Shown: positions 56,401 through 61,440, numbered from the stretch's first letter. The stretch is DNA of 64,000 bases from Cyrtodaria siliqua (GCA_037043455.1 JAWPHD010003254.1:1-64000); one strand, 5' to 3'. The notes: generated by a model not told the origin, from the letters alone. Made by a program: numbers and translations.

Positions 56401-56914
56401 TGCCACGATCTGCAATCTGATTGGTTCCGATAATTTGGCATGTGAGCGATATCCCTAGAAGCTTTCTTCTAAAACAGCAACAACACTGAAACGGCTTCCA
56501 CGTTATCGAAATACTGGTATCGTTTCTGATTGGCTAACACAGAAACACCTGACAGTGCAATATTTTATTTAATTTAATTTCCTCTATTACTGGCAAACAC
56601 TGTTCCACAGTTTAGTGAATTGCGCTGGGTAGTCTTACTGACATAGACTGTCCCGCCATTAAGGGAATATCGCAAGATACTGAGTTCCACCATAACGCAC
56701 AATGTATCGATCTTACTTAAAACATTTTATTTTCTTTAAATACGTCACTTGTCACTTTCTTTGTCTTACATTTCTTTAGTTACTCGTGGGTGAAAGAAAT
56801 AAAGATGACACATCTCCTCCGTTGAAGTTCTTAGGAAATTTGGTGAAAACCATTGGCGACGCTGGGCTACCTCTTATGCTGGATAACATAAAAGGCTATG
56901 TCAGGAAGTGGTGA
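17359..56914 (+). CDS. Spliced gene: ankyrin-ZU5-UPA protein with two C-terminal death-fold domains (21 exons)
   Basis: Model built by hand from splice sites and phase. Exons: 17359-17406, 19946-20042, 22077-22150, 24452-24517, 30675-30794, 32208-32300, 33677-33781, 34880-34999, 35345-35418, 36862-37030, 38925-39134, 43832-44029, 46061-46412, 46779-46878, 48627-49073, 49389-49438, 49900-50042, 50920-51044, 51911-51990, 53949-54091, 56780-56914. They sum to 2,949 nt (982 aa plus TGA). All junctions are AG/GT and phases agree throughout, which chance ORFs would not do. Seen: ankyrin signatures (TPLHLAA; GADIN), ZU5-like strands (VTVPPGGLPG; LSPI), a UPA-like block and a death domain (VAEELG; ILQKWR; GLTKLFQAF; RIDLRKLV). 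ZU5-UPA-DD is the ankyrin/PIDD/UNC5 module. No signal peptide or membrane segment is evident, so it is probably cytosolic. A role as a death-signalling or immune adaptor is inference. Least certain are the first exon and whether TGA at 56912-56914 is the true end. Confidence 0.82.
17750..18265 (+). pseudogene. Decayed RT-retroelement fragment
   Basis: Shares the RT C-terminal stretch seen in 62600-62800 (aacaaagctaatagttct; gaaaatggagaaataataag; ttttctagagcttg), broken by stops and frameshifts. Confidence 0.75.
18754..19076. mobile_element. MITE with TTAA target duplication (piggyBac-like), copy 1
   Basis: Flanked by TTAA on both sides. The inverted ends are agggacacacggcaatc and, on the other strand, agggacacatggcaatc. 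The interior (about 315 bp) has no ORF. Uninterrupted retroelement copies (reverse strand at 31280-31300 and 41940-41960) carry a single TTAA at this point, which shows the insertion target directly. Confidence 0.88.
19193..19461 (-). repeat. tRNA-derived SINE (Ser/Leu-like head), nested, with target duplication
   Basis: On the minus strand it begins ggggcgtccgtggccgagtg (A box) and carries a perfect B box, ggttcgatcc, then ends in an (attcaa)n tail. A 13-base duplication, acttatattgaat, lies at 19180-19192 and 19462-19474. The spacing between boxes suits a class II tRNA. It sits inside the older retroelement 3' region. Confidence 0.92.
19946..20042 (+). CDS. Exon 2, residues 17-48/49
   Basis: Acceptor tcatacag, donor G|gtaaat. 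Open only as phase 0 to phase 1, reading FLCDEKITGTSERVLSFASV and on to YLERNG, a helical-looking hydrophobic stretch. It follows decayed transposons that fill intron 1. No known domain is recognised. Confidence 0.7.
20606..21205. repeat. 20 bp minisatellite array in intron 2
   Basis: About 30 copies of tacatgtcgagataccatta and variants (gctaccatta, gataccacta). The first ~200 bases are irregular, with single-base insertions. A 20-base unit keeps reading frames open for a 60-base super-period, so long ORFs here are artefacts. Confidence 0.96.
21655..21795 (+). repeat. GT-rich then G-run low-complexity tract
   Basis: GTGTGTG repeats pass into many runs of 4-15 guanines (about 21755-21792); plausible G-quadruplex DNA on the plus strand. 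Confidence 0.85.
22077..22150 (+). CDS. Exon 3, residues 49-73
   Basis: Acceptor after a T-rich tract (gtattttag), donor AAG|gtaccc. Two frames are open; phase 1 to phase 0 (HILIIASRVSSLTEQFGC...) is the one matching exons 2 and 4. A TTAA-flanked MITE starts 51 bases downstream. Confidence 0.68.
22201..22509. mobile_element. MITE with TTAA target duplication, copy 2
   Basis: Same family as 18754-19076: both begin ttaaagggacacacggcaat and end attgccatgtgtccctttaa, with a shared interior (atatgcaagcagttttaaag). Lies in intron 3, about 50 bases after exon 3. Confidence 0.88.
22765..23260 (+). repeat. Compound repeat: CTTC-type minisatellite plus TCATAAATGTGAAA repeats
   Basis: Starts at atggaagccctgaaaggact, runs through (acttctaacttcatg)n to about 22990, then cataaatgtgaaaac-type repeats to about 23240. 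The whole structure recurs in reverse orientation at 26790-28970. Confidence 0.85.
23560..24310. repeat. Degenerate ~145-300 bp tandem repeat
   Basis: The segment ataaccagccagatcgcac followed by gagttatggccctttg recurs near 23610, 23908, 24047 and 24193. Non-coding; it ends about 140 bases before exon 4. Confidence 0.75.
24452..24517 (+). CDS. Exon 4, residues 74-95
   Basis: Acceptor caactcag, donor CTG|gtatgt, 22 codons in phase 0 (YLRRPDIVEINDDTDQVPIF...). Acidic linker just before the ankyrin region. Phase 0 at both ends joins exon 3 to exon 5. Confidence 0.7.
25086..25200. repeat. ~24 bp minisatellite
   Basis: Four to five copies of the unit aaataacaaccaacggtctt with its short linker (gtag). 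Confidence 0.92.
26226..26512 (+). repeat. Diverged tRNA-derived SINE copy
   Basis: Colinear with 15955-16276: ggctgacgtgg head, ggcctcgtccgccggattgg, gtagggcagcttcccggatt, ctttggggcgac. The tRNA boxes are badly eroded. Confidence 0.75.
26682..26706. repeat. GGAC/ACGG microsatellite
   Basis: About five acgg units. Confidence 0.85.
27093..28450 (-). pseudogene. RT-retroelement copy, minus strand, inserted in a minisatellite
   Basis: Reverse strand reads RT C-terminal remnants (ENG.IISKIYDK; YVSQPIRFSRA; KILGRDHFHIIFVKLVKRF) and then the 3' region with the conserved ttgacaatagggctaccgcc. Frameshifts and stops make it non-functional. A SINE at 27221-27507 interrupts its 3' end. Confidence 0.85.
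27221..27507 (-). repeat. tRNA-derived SINE copy, 5' truncated, with local triplication
   Basis: Reverse of the 15955 SINE: gaattgaattgaatg tail, gagccgccccagagagagga, then cttgcccaagaacacacc. This last segment is present three times in a row (27439-27507). The tRNA head is missing. Confidence 0.85.
28452..28960. repeat. Minisatellite (gaagttagaagtcat)n
   Basis: More than 25 copies of a 15-base unit with 23-base variants (including gtaagtcat). Part of the reverse compound repeat. Confidence 0.95.
29282..29335 (+). promoter_or_regulatory. Possible alternative 5' exon with its own ATG
   Basis: A pyrimidine-rich tract ending gccag precedes the segment and ATGACG|gtaaga ends it. The terminal ATG ACG is phase 0 and would splice to exon 5, giving a protein that starts MTSSES and lacks residues 1-95. 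All frames contain stops before this ATG, so it cannot be an internal coding exon. A short upstream ORF (ATGAATACCTAA) begins at 29311. Could be an alternative first exon or a cryptic splice pair. Confidence 0.35.
30675..30794 (+). CDS. Exon 5, residues 96-135, start of ankyrin region
   Basis: Acceptor cattgcag, donor GAG|gtgatt; 40 codons in phase 0. Contains FFEAIRENDCRKLSQFLEN, typical of the helix pair of a first, capping ankyrin repeat. A reverse-complement retroelement fragment begins about 50 bases into the following intron. Confidence 0.85.
30845..31415 (-). pseudogene. RT-retroelement 3' fragment, minus strand
   Basis: Contains ggacaatagggctaccgcct, ttctagggcgcaccaaac and tgtccggtcatcgcccaatc, all in reverse of the family 3' region. 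Lies in intron 5, about 50 bases after the donor. Confidence 0.85.
32040..32165. repeat. ~43 bp tandem repeat, three copies
   Basis: acccatttcatcactttccg with its spacer occurs three times just upstream of exon 6. Confidence 0.92.
32208..32300 (+). CDS. Exon 6, ankyrin repeat (residues 136-166)
   Basis: Acceptor ctgttcag, donor AAG|gtatgt; 31 codons. Shows the ankyrin pattern ALHLSVGNLACLKLLLSYGA followed by VNVLDK. The last 10 exon bases and the donor belong to a 44 bp tandem repeat continuing into the intron. Confidence 0.92.
32291..32545 (+). repeat. 44 bp tandem repeat duplicating the exon 6 donor site
   Basis: Six copies of gcttgataaggtatgttaaa plus spacer. The first copy contains the last ten bases of exon 6 and the true 5' splice site (32301). 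Further AAG|gtatgt sites lie at 32332, 32376, 32420, 32464 and 32508. Confidence 0.95.
32812..33522. repeat. 39 bp minisatellite array in intron 6
   Basis: About 18 copies of the unit tagaatatcgctttgggcat plus gatggggtgttgcatctta. Because 39 is a multiple of 3, several frames on both strands stay open; these are artefacts. It ends about 150 bases before exon 7. Confidence 0.97.
33677..33781 (+). CDS. Exon 7, ankyrin repeat (residues 167-201)
   Basis: Acceptor tcgatag, donor CCG|gtatgt; 35 codons. GMTPLHLAAKCDFAETLLQL followed by IVHGADINKASNRP is a full canonical ankyrin repeat (TPLHLAA, then GADIN). Confidence 0.94.
34430..34745. repeat. Two dispersed repeat fragments
   Basis: 34430-34575 matches the reverse of about 55990-56175 (tttcaagcattgtcatgtta; aaaattgtgagtttgg). 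34670-34745 matches 54113-54190 (atccgaaaattacgtgccct). The family is not identified. Confidence 0.6.
34880..34999 (+). CDS. Exon 8, degenerate last ankyrin repeat (residues 202-241)
   Basis: Acceptor caattacag, donor GAG|gtatgt; 40 codons in phase 0. Includes SLAPVECAIEEGANTCRDLF, a divergent helix-turn-helix compatible with a terminal ankyrin repeat. Confidence 0.85.
35345..35418 (+). CDS. Exon 9, linker (residues 242-265/266)
   Basis: Acceptor aattttag, donor GA|gtacgt; phase 0 to 2. Short linker IPVNAQLDENTKSSHAVILQ ending near GYKNE. The split glutamate codon is completed by exon 10. Confidence 0.8.
35640..36690 (+). pseudogene. RT-retroelement copy, plus strand
   Basis: RT C-terminal part includes a 120-residue open stretch (35939-36301) with KLRKIIGHNHFHTIFIRIVE, then VRHYNFLFDCAVTGHIVDP, followed by the 3' region to ttcccgttcgactattatat. 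The upstream part is frameshifted. Confidence 0.88.
36862..37030 (+). CDS. Exon 10, beta-rich segment before ZU5 (residues 266-322)
   Basis: Acceptor taccccag, donor GAG|gtgaaa; phase 2 to 0. Reads KIRFGGQTVRTGTGVHIVDE and on through RNIGLYIGNSQEEFD. Not assigned to a named family with confidence; probably the leading part of a first ZU5-like unit. Confidence 0.82.
37049..37783 (+). repeat. Pair of ~113 bp direct repeats around ~510 bp
   Basis: 37049-37160 and 37671-37783 share tatttcactaccgctcatga, caatcagaccgagact and tcgttctcggccgtttccaa with few differences. The interior has no ORF. It could be a small LTR-type non-autonomous element or a simple segmental duplication. Confidence 0.65.
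38243..38729. mobile_element. MITE with ~55 bp inverted ends and TA target duplication
   Basis: The left end, tacactcaagtgatatgaaa and about 35 further bases (cgcaacacgggaatttccgc...), is mirrored at the right end with almost no mismatch, flanked by TA on both sides. This suggests a Tc1/mariner-type parent. It ends 195 bases before exon 11. Confidence 0.88.
38925..39134 (+). CDS. Exon 11, first ZU5-like segment (residues 323-392)
   Basis: Acceptor tttctag, donor GAG|gtatgt; 70 codons. The run GEGEELISDVYQYTVDKDVT then IRVPVFLQ resembles the second half of a ZU5 domain, where a conserved Ser-Pro strand is followed by a V.lP strand. Ankyrins and PIDD carry two ZU5 units in tandem. Confidence 0.84.
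39270..40480 (-). pseudogene. Diverged RT-retroelement copy, minus strand
   Basis: Reverse strand follows the same order of 3' region then RT remnant (gtccggtcatcgcacaagag; catctccatagaataacg; gtttgtgataacgaaaaccc), but is more diverged than the other copies and may be a separate subfamily. Confidence 0.7.
40572..40993. repeat. 23 bp minisatellite in intron 11
   Basis: About 18 copies of cctgcctcactttcatcatg plus aaa, with scattered changes. Confidence 0.96.
41310..41524 (+). pseudogene. RT motif fragment
   Basis: Around 41436-41475 the plus strand reads IGIPMGTSCAHLDAN, the conserved GxPMGTNCA block of the RT family (compare 62395-62440). Flanking sequence is short and degraded. Confidence 0.65.
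41525..42020 (-). pseudogene. RT-retroelement 3' fragment, minus strand
   Basis: Includes ttgacaatagggctaccgcc, tctagggtgcaccaaac and aattaaggggacaagac. This last segment is the empty counterpart of the MITE insertion at 18754. Confidence 0.85.
42040..42735 (+). pseudogene. RT-retroelement copy, plus strand, with a small retroposed insert
   Basis: RT remnant (tttctcgatttgcatctctc; atctatgacaagagatatga) interrupted at 42199-42297, then a 3' region ending cctgttcgattgttatacct. Confidence 0.82.
42199..42297 (+). mobile_element. 99 bp retroposed insert with 11 bp target duplication
   Basis: attatcccaaa lies on both sides (42188-42198 and 42298-42308). The insert ends ggcaataaaacatg followed by an A-rich tail, like an mRNA 3' end with an AATAAA signal. 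It interrupts the retroelement fragment. Confidence 0.75.
42736..43735 (+). pseudogene. RT-retroelement copy, plus strand
   Basis: RT C-terminal remnant (ctactccatcagagctaccg; tacccgatctacttttgaaa) to about 43110, a short unrelated stretch, then the 3' region 43280-43735 with the single-target form of the MITE site (ccctcaatggtttattctct). Ends about 100 bases before exon 12. Confidence 0.8.
43832..44029 (+). CDS. Exon 12, start of second ZU5 (residues 393-458)
   Basis: Acceptor tgtttcag, donor CAG|gtattt; 66 codons. Near its end EFQVTVPPGGLPGAVEVVMQ is the hallmark N-terminal ZU5 strand (V.vPpGal). Basic, charged stretch before it. Confidence 0.88.
44440..44745 (+). pseudogene. RT-retroelement 3' fragment
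   Basis: Carries cagtcccgttttattggggt, gaccgttccaaggcggtggc and ttgtcaacccttttatg in order. Confidence 0.85.
45121..45422. mobile_element. Unclassified insert in a retroelement copy
   Basis: Begins acttacttactttaaaaata and includes ggttgggccacaggttcttc. It replaces about 120 bases present in other copies. It may be the 3' end of a non-LTR element on the minus strand; the class was not determined. Confidence 0.5.
45498..45725. mobile_element. Small MITE (~230 bp) in intron 12
   Basis: The left end ggggaaaagtttagcaagtt is mirrored by aaatttgctaaacctttccc at the right, with TA-rich flanks. No ORF. Confidence 0.75.
46061..46412 (+). CDS. Exon 13, ZU5 core with Ser-rich insert (residues 459-576)
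   Basis: Acceptor attctacag, donor G|gtgagt; phase 0 to 1. Contains FSNILSPIK (ZU5 LSP motif), then a Ser/Asp-rich stretch of about 60 residues (DKSDASESESGFTSCSDF...), then VHIQLPLPQN, the V.l.lP strand. The Ser-rich piece looks like a disordered, possibly phosphorylated loop inserted in the fold. Confidence 0.88.
46566..46722 (-). repeat. Degraded SINE fragment
   Basis: Reverse of the 15955 SINE 3' half (gaattgctgtttaacac, gagccgccccagaggg, gacggggctga). Fills most of intron 13. Confidence 0.75.
46779..46878 (+). CDS. Exon 14, end of ZU5 (residues 576-608/609)
   Basis: Acceptor catcaacag, donor GA|gtaagt; phase 1 to 2. NWAIEDSTHVRVTGDVVKVS matches the ZU5 C-terminal W...v strand pair. A transposon fragment begins only about 6 bases after the exon end. 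Confidence 0.88.
46885..47290 (+). pseudogene. RT-retroelement 3' fragment abutting a splice donor
   Basis: Starts with ctgccaagtcattgaat about 6 bases after the exon 14 donor and runs through the usual 3' landmarks to cctgttcggcttttatat. Confidence 0.85.
47515..47668. repeat. Minisatellite (ataatacgaataaatccatc)n
   Basis: About eight copies of a 15-20 base unit in intron 14. Confidence 0.93.
47690..48620. other. Intron 14 remainder, nothing recognised
   Basis: AT-rich; no exon, repeat array or terminal-repeat element could be supported before the exon 15 acceptor. Confidence 0.5.
48627..49073 (+). CDS. Exon 15, UPA-like domain (residues 609-757)
   Basis: Acceptor tattcaag, donor GG|gtgagt; phase 2 to 2, 447 nt, the longest exon. 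An alternative AG at 48600-48601 is in the wrong phase. After FIVLIVKK come VQIVLCNVNEQRNKINSFKQ and KGFEEQDIGS, the UPA pattern of a V.l.C strand then a charged helix, followed by beta strands ending PFQIEVPEGKEPSG. UPA packs against ZU5 and the death domain in UNC5 and PIDD. Confidence 0.87.
49389..49438 (+). CDS. Exon 16, UPA to death-domain linker
   Basis: Acceptor tttaaag, donor G|gtttgt; 50 nt, phase 2 to 1. Reads KKCKAKLAILFGPAMTG. Short linker exon with phase-compatible neighbours. Confidence 0.78.
49900..50042 (+). CDS. Exon 17, death domain 1, first half (residues 775-822)
   Basis: Acceptor gtttacag, donor TGG|gtaagg. IKKVAEELGTHYFAIGIFLG then NLCNLNDITGSKRGEW matches helices 1-4 of a death domain. 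Confidence 0.92.
50466..50672. repeat. 41-43 bp minisatellite, five copies
   Basis: Unit ggattttacgaccagtgtat plus gtccagatcaacatgaac. The right edge runs into ggcaggctgatcagggttta, shared with 15060-15110. Confidence 0.93.
50920..51044 (+). CDS. Exon 18, death domain 1, second half (residues 823-863)
   Basis: Acceptor taatttag, donor CT|gtaaga. ILQKWRSKYSEHIQKGLTKL then FQAFKAAERIDLRKLVVEEI is a textbook death-domain C-terminal half (LL.W, L...L...R.DL). Reading through gives TAA at once, but the next exon fits phase 2 precisely. Confidence 0.92.
51911..51990 (+). CDS. Exon 19, linker between death domains (residues 864-890/891)
   Basis: Acceptor tatctacag, donor G|gtacgt; phase 2 to 1. 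Reads NGINDAAQQFIVHHEPNYFS then GLADIV. It can splice either to exon 20 or to the short 53488 segment. Confidence 0.8.
52236..53338 (+). repeat. Two ~105 bp direct repeats 1 kb apart in intron 19
   Basis: 52236-52325 and 53233-53335 share gactacaccaattaccaacc, agcgggcaggg and ttaattttgattggttgtca; the second has a 14-base insertion. No ORF between. Possibly terminal repeats of a non-autonomous element. Confidence 0.65.
53488..53753 (+). other. Possible alternative terminal exon ending the protein after death domain 1
   Basis: A strong acceptor (tgtttctacag) at 53487 is phase-compatible with exon 19 and gives Gly-Lys then TAG at 53493-53495. The protein would then lack the second death-fold domain. 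The end given is nominal and no polyadenylation site was established. An open frame inside has no recognised homology and was not called. Confidence 0.3.
53949..54091 (+). CDS. Exon 20, second death-fold domain, first half (residues 891-938)
   Basis: Acceptor tttcatttag, donor GAG|gtatga; phase 1 to 0. Reads SPFKDPFLYLVAEQISPRYE then VLIDLGVASSKVEEKQRLN. The pattern of a helix, a tryptophan-less L..LG turn and an ELL helix is death-domain-like. Confidence 0.86.
54710..55860 (+). repeat. ~162 bp tandem repeat, about seven copies
   Basis: The landmark gtgtccggaccgtaacgtca recurs near 54931, 55094, 55256 and 55418. Each unit also holds ttggcacaagtgatcaccat and aaggtcaaggtcacacttga. The 162-base period (54 codons) leaves a repeat-coding frame open that is not judged a gene. 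Confidence 0.93.
56780..56914 (+). CDS. Exon 21, second death-fold domain, end, and stop
   Basis: Acceptor tttctttag. Reads LLVGERNKDDTSPPLKFLGN then LVKTIGDAGLPLMLDNIKGY and ends VRKW with TGA at 56912-56914. The helix pattern completes a six-helix fold of about 90 residues, so the stop is well placed. The same bases form a good donor (AGTG|gtgagt), but no further coding exon is visible downstream. Confidence 0.8.
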   Translation, partial: LLVGERNKDDTSPPLKFLGNLVKTIGDAGLPLMLDNIKGYVRKW

Positions 56915-56929
56915 GTAGTCCACGAAATA

Positions 56930-57092
56930 GAGATTATTTAACTGCTGGGATCGATTATAGGGAAATCCTTTACGAGATGGTAGACGTGTGGTTCTTTTCA
57001 CGAACGAGAGTAAGCGAGTGAGTGAAAAAAACACACGTCTACCATCTCGTGAAGGATTTCCATATACACGATCACAACAGTTAAATAATCTA
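56930..57092. mobile_element. Foldback element just after the stop codon
   Basis: Arms of about 70 bases (agattatttaactg through tagacgtgtg) are mirrored around a short centre (agtaagcgagtgag). It starts 16 bases past the TGA, so a transcript reading through would form a long hairpin. Confidence 0.82.
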
Positions 57093-57109
57093 TTTATTAC
57101 ATTTTTAAT

Positions 57110-58430
57110 AAGATTATGTATGATTTTAACCAGAATAAGTCGCTTTATTTAGCTTTATCGGCGGATGACGTCGACTTCCTCAACGCGTTATTGACGTCAT
57201 AATTGAACGTCACAGTTAGTTATTTTTGTGTTCGGAGTTAGTTATTAATATTTAGCGATTATGAATATTCTTTCACTGAGGAATCCCAGTCTTTCACCCA
57301 TAGAAATGTAATAAATGAGTTTTTCTCAAGTGCGAAGCAACAACAAAAAAAACACATGAAATAAAAAAACACATCTATAATTGTTTGAAAAAGTACGCAG
57401 TAAATATGAATCATTGGCCAAATCTTGGTTTAATGACATGAATTCAAGTACAATACCAATATACAGAATAACAGGTATATTAGTTGTTCACATAAGTCAC
57501 TTTCAGAGATTTCATACTGTCAATACATAACAAAATAAATACTGAAAAGTGGATCCCTAGGAAAGAACAAACACAAACAAGAGAGAAAGTAGCAGACTCG
57601 GCTTTATAACTCCATTTCTACTTGAAGAAAGACCATTTTTAACATCATAGATAACCCTATTATCTTCTATACGGCTAACCCCTGCCTACTTCCCCCTAGA
57701 CCCCCTCCCCCTCCACCCCCCATAGACCTAGCCTAATAAATTGGCTCATATGCAGTTTTTTTTTATTATTCTGACTTTCTATGTAACTGCATATACGCCT
57801 AATTTCCTTTGCAAAAAAACCGACTGGAAAAAACGCTCGAACACCCATGTGACTTTCGAACGAAATTGAGCAGCTTATCAGGCTCCTGTGCGTAAACCAT
57901 GATGATAATCTAACAAAATAATAAGTTATTTACCATTTACTTTCGGTTTTATTTTTTTCCGAAGCATATTTTACATAATATATCGGTTTTTCGTAGATCG
58001 CTAAACATGTGTATTGACAATATATTGACAAGTGCGCGTTTCTCCCAACGTTGCATGCGCATGCGCATAAGTACCACATTTTCCACTGTGGACAACGTGT
58101 CACGAAACTACGTTGTGTATAATGTACCTAGTATAAAGTTTTCAAGTCTTAGGTTCACAAACGGTAATGGGCGAAGGTGCCGGGATATTTATTATAAGTT
58201 ACTCCTTCAGACATTCTCCTAAAAGAAAAAATAAAAAATCTCGCTTGTTTTATAGCCTGATCTGGGGGAAAAAGCACCTAACCATAGACCTACTGTATGT
58301 CCATGACCTAATTTAAGCTTGTTTATTTTGTTTTGTTATGTTCATTTCATTTAGTGTGTAGGGGGTGGGGTGAGTTTACGGGTGGATTCAGGGAGCGACC
58401 CACTAAAAAATCTGTAAAATATGGAAATTT
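57110..58430. other. Downstream intergenic DNA
   Basis: No exon supported. A short motif near 57548-57600 (ggatccctaggaaagaacaa) resembles 41325-41380 and 49738-49790 and marks a dispersed repeat. Confidence 0.45.
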
Positions 58431-58439
58431 ATATTAAAC

Positions 58440-58600
58440 AAGAGCTGTAGGAGAACAGCGCAGCTCGACTATTCAGAGAATAATAAATGGTATAGCCAGT
58501 ATATACCATCAGAAAACAAGGCTAAAACAATGTGATGGTGGGTTGGGGGTGGGGGTGGAGGTGGGGTGGGTATAGAAACTCTGGCCGATATAAATATTAT
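58440..58600. repeat. Dispersed repeat head and GGT-rich tract
   Basis: aacaagagctgtaggagaac starts a motif that looks like a dispersed repeat end; ggtgggttgggggtgggggt follows at 58540-58570. Confidence 0.4.
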
Positions 58601-58979
58601 TGTTAGAATCTCAAAAAAATTATAGTAAAATTTGCGGCAGGGTGTGACATTTTATTTATTTTTATCAGTTTTAATCCAAAGTTGATGTCATTTAAAAAAA
58701 AATTGTGGTCGAAATGCAACTCGGGGAGGGAGGGGATATCTGGCGATTTTTTTATTGTGGCCTCATTTCAGGTTGGGTTTTTTATTGATATTTCCTCTGT
58801 GTATCTGAATTTAATCTAAATTGCTTTATATGTAAATGATTGCGTTCAAATTAAAATTTTAATATCCAATAATGGAAGATAAAATGAAAACAATTTCCCG
58901 CCCCCTGTCCTCCTTGTGAGGGAAGCCCATAAACCAATGGGGGGCAGGACGGGGGCTCATAATTGATATTGTTGTATAT

Positions 58980-60130
58980 TTGATAAAACAAAACAACACA
59001 GACATATGTAAAAAAAAACAAAAAAACATTCGGGTGGTGGTGGGATGGTTGTGGGGCGAAACATATTGATAAACTGATAAAACAAAACAACACAGATATA
59101 TGCAAAAACAAACAAAAAACAACAACATTCGGGTGGTAGTGATGATGGTGTGTTAGGATGGTTGGGGGTGGGGGGTGTGGGGGTAACACAAATTGACCAA
59201 AACAACACAGAAATATGTATAAAAAAAATAAGTTTCCAGTGTGGTTGGAGGTGTGGGGGGGGGGGGGGGGGGGAGCGTAACGGGGGGGGGGGGGGAGTGG
59301 GCAACATAGCTTTATGTGTAAGCTTTGACCAAAACAACACAGAAATATGTAGAATATATATATAAAACGAGTTTCAAGTGTGGCAGGCGGGGAGTGGGGG
59401 ATGGTGGTGGCAGGGCCACGTAAGAATTGACCAAAACGAGACAGAAATATGTAAAAAATAAATAAAAAAATATCGAGTTTCGAGTGGAAATATAACATTT
59501 TTAAAAGAGCCGTAACTCCGCCGTTACTGGTCCGATCTGGTTGGTTTTCGAACTTGGCCAGTAGAGATAATAAAATTTACCAAAGCAATACAGAAATATA
59601 AAAAAATATATAGTTTAGATACGGGGGTTGGGTAGGGTAGGGGGTGCGGGGGTCATAGCAATATGGTAAGAATTGACCAAAACAACAAAGAAAATTATGA
59701 AGGAACAAAAAATAGTTGAGAGTCGGTGGGGGGGGGGGGGGGTGCCGAGGGGGGTTGTGCGTGGGCGGGGACGGGAGTAGCGGCGGAGCAACATAGATAT
59801 ATGTAGAATTGACCAAAACAACACAGAAATATGTAAAAAAAATAAACAAATTGAGTTTCGAGTGTGGGTGGGGAGGCTCTGGGTTGTTGGAAGGCGGACC
59901 GGGGGGTGGGGGCAACATAGCTACATTTGTAAGAATTGACCAAAACAACACAAACATATGTAAAAAAAATAAAATGAGTTTCGAGTGGGGGGGAGGGTGG
60001 AGAGGGGGGTGGGGGCAACATAGCTATATGTGTAAAAATTGACCAAAACAACAGAAATATGTAAAAAAAAAAATAAATGTGGGAGGGGGAGGAGGGGTAT
60101 GTGGCGGGGGCGGGGAGGGAGGGAGCCCAT
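58980..60130. repeat. G-rich tandem repeat, unit ~110-150 bp
   Basis: Eight to ten copies of ttgaccaaaacaacacagaa plus atatgtaaaaaa, each followed by a G-run block (for example 59256-59295 and 59727-59750). Minus-strand proline-rich ORFs are produced by the C-runs. Confidence 0.93.
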
Positions 60131-60229
60131 GCCCAAATATAGGTGAAGTACAAATAAGATGCATAATGATATAAGATCCCAAACCAAAATTATAGCTAAA
60201 TATACACCAGCTTACATGCAAACCTAGAT

Positions 60230-61440
60230 CTGCCTTTATTGCACATTTTATGGGCCGTCACAATTTGGATTCCATGGGAGGCCCAGAATTTGTGGAAGAC
60301 AACATTACATAAGCAACCCTTTACAACATACTATAAGGAAACCAAATCCCAAATTTAGTTGAGCTAGGATGGGACATTGTGCTTTATAAAAAGAAATCGT
60401 GTGTGTTTTGTTTGACCGGAACATGGTGATTTTGTTTACGAAAACAATAACTGTCACTAGTATTCAAATCCCCCATCCACGCCCCAACCCCCACACCACA
60501 GGTTTATGGGATGACGAGTTGTCCGTTGTCAGTTGTCCGTCGCCCGTCGTCGTCCGCTAACTTTTGCCATGTGAACCACGTCTTGCAACTTATATTATTA
60601 TTCGGATCTTTTACCAACTGCTAATTTTCATATATTTTATATTCTCTTTATTACGATTTAAGAATGATGAAGAGTCTTGTAGAATAATAAAGCACTAAAA
60701 CAAGTAATTTTAACAATACTATAAATATAACAAAAATATTACTTTTAAATCGGCATGAAATGTGTGTAGTTTAAACACACTACACAATGTTTTACGATTG
60801 TAGCAATAAACGGTTCTATTCTAATTCTATCGACGGTGCATGTAGGTTGCGTATGGGGGCACTCCTCAGTTTCGCTGAATGTCCATGGGTGTAAATCAGA
60901 AAGAAATCAACTAAGCATCTTTTAGGTCCATTGATGGTCTTTATAATAATTATGAAGCACATGTTTGATGTTTTTTTCAGTTTTGATTACTTCTAACTTT
61001 ATTTTGGTGTATTGGAATATGCATTCTTTGGGTTTTTGGAGCTATAAATAGAAAAATGTGAACCAATCAAAAACTTTCCTAAAAGTAGTTAAAATGGCTG
61101 ATTTTCACTGACGAGGATGATAAGCGTGAATAACTTTTTAAAATGCCGGACTAGGTATGTAAAATTTAGCATTCCTGATATGCAAGAGCATATGAGTGCA
61201 GACATGACCTGATATGTGTAGGAAATTTTTTTATTTTTATTTATTGACATTTGAAATATTGCTAAAATTGCATTTTAGCATGTTTAAGGGGTGGGGGTAA
61301 TCTTAAAGAAATGGGACTAAAGTTGTACAGAAAATGCTTTTTGATACTTTATTTGTAATGGAAACATGGGTAATTTTATTGTCTTCTAAGAAATGTATGA
61401 CACAATGATGATGTGATTTATTTTTGCTCAAGGATTCAGG
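60230..61440. other. Intergenic DNA, nothing recognised
   Basis: AT-rich. No tandem array, terminal repeat or exon could be supported. Confidence 0.45.

Noticed and set aside
58851..60221. Proline/histidine-rich ORFs on the minus strand
   Set aside because: They translate C-run low-complexity DNA, with frames shifting between units.
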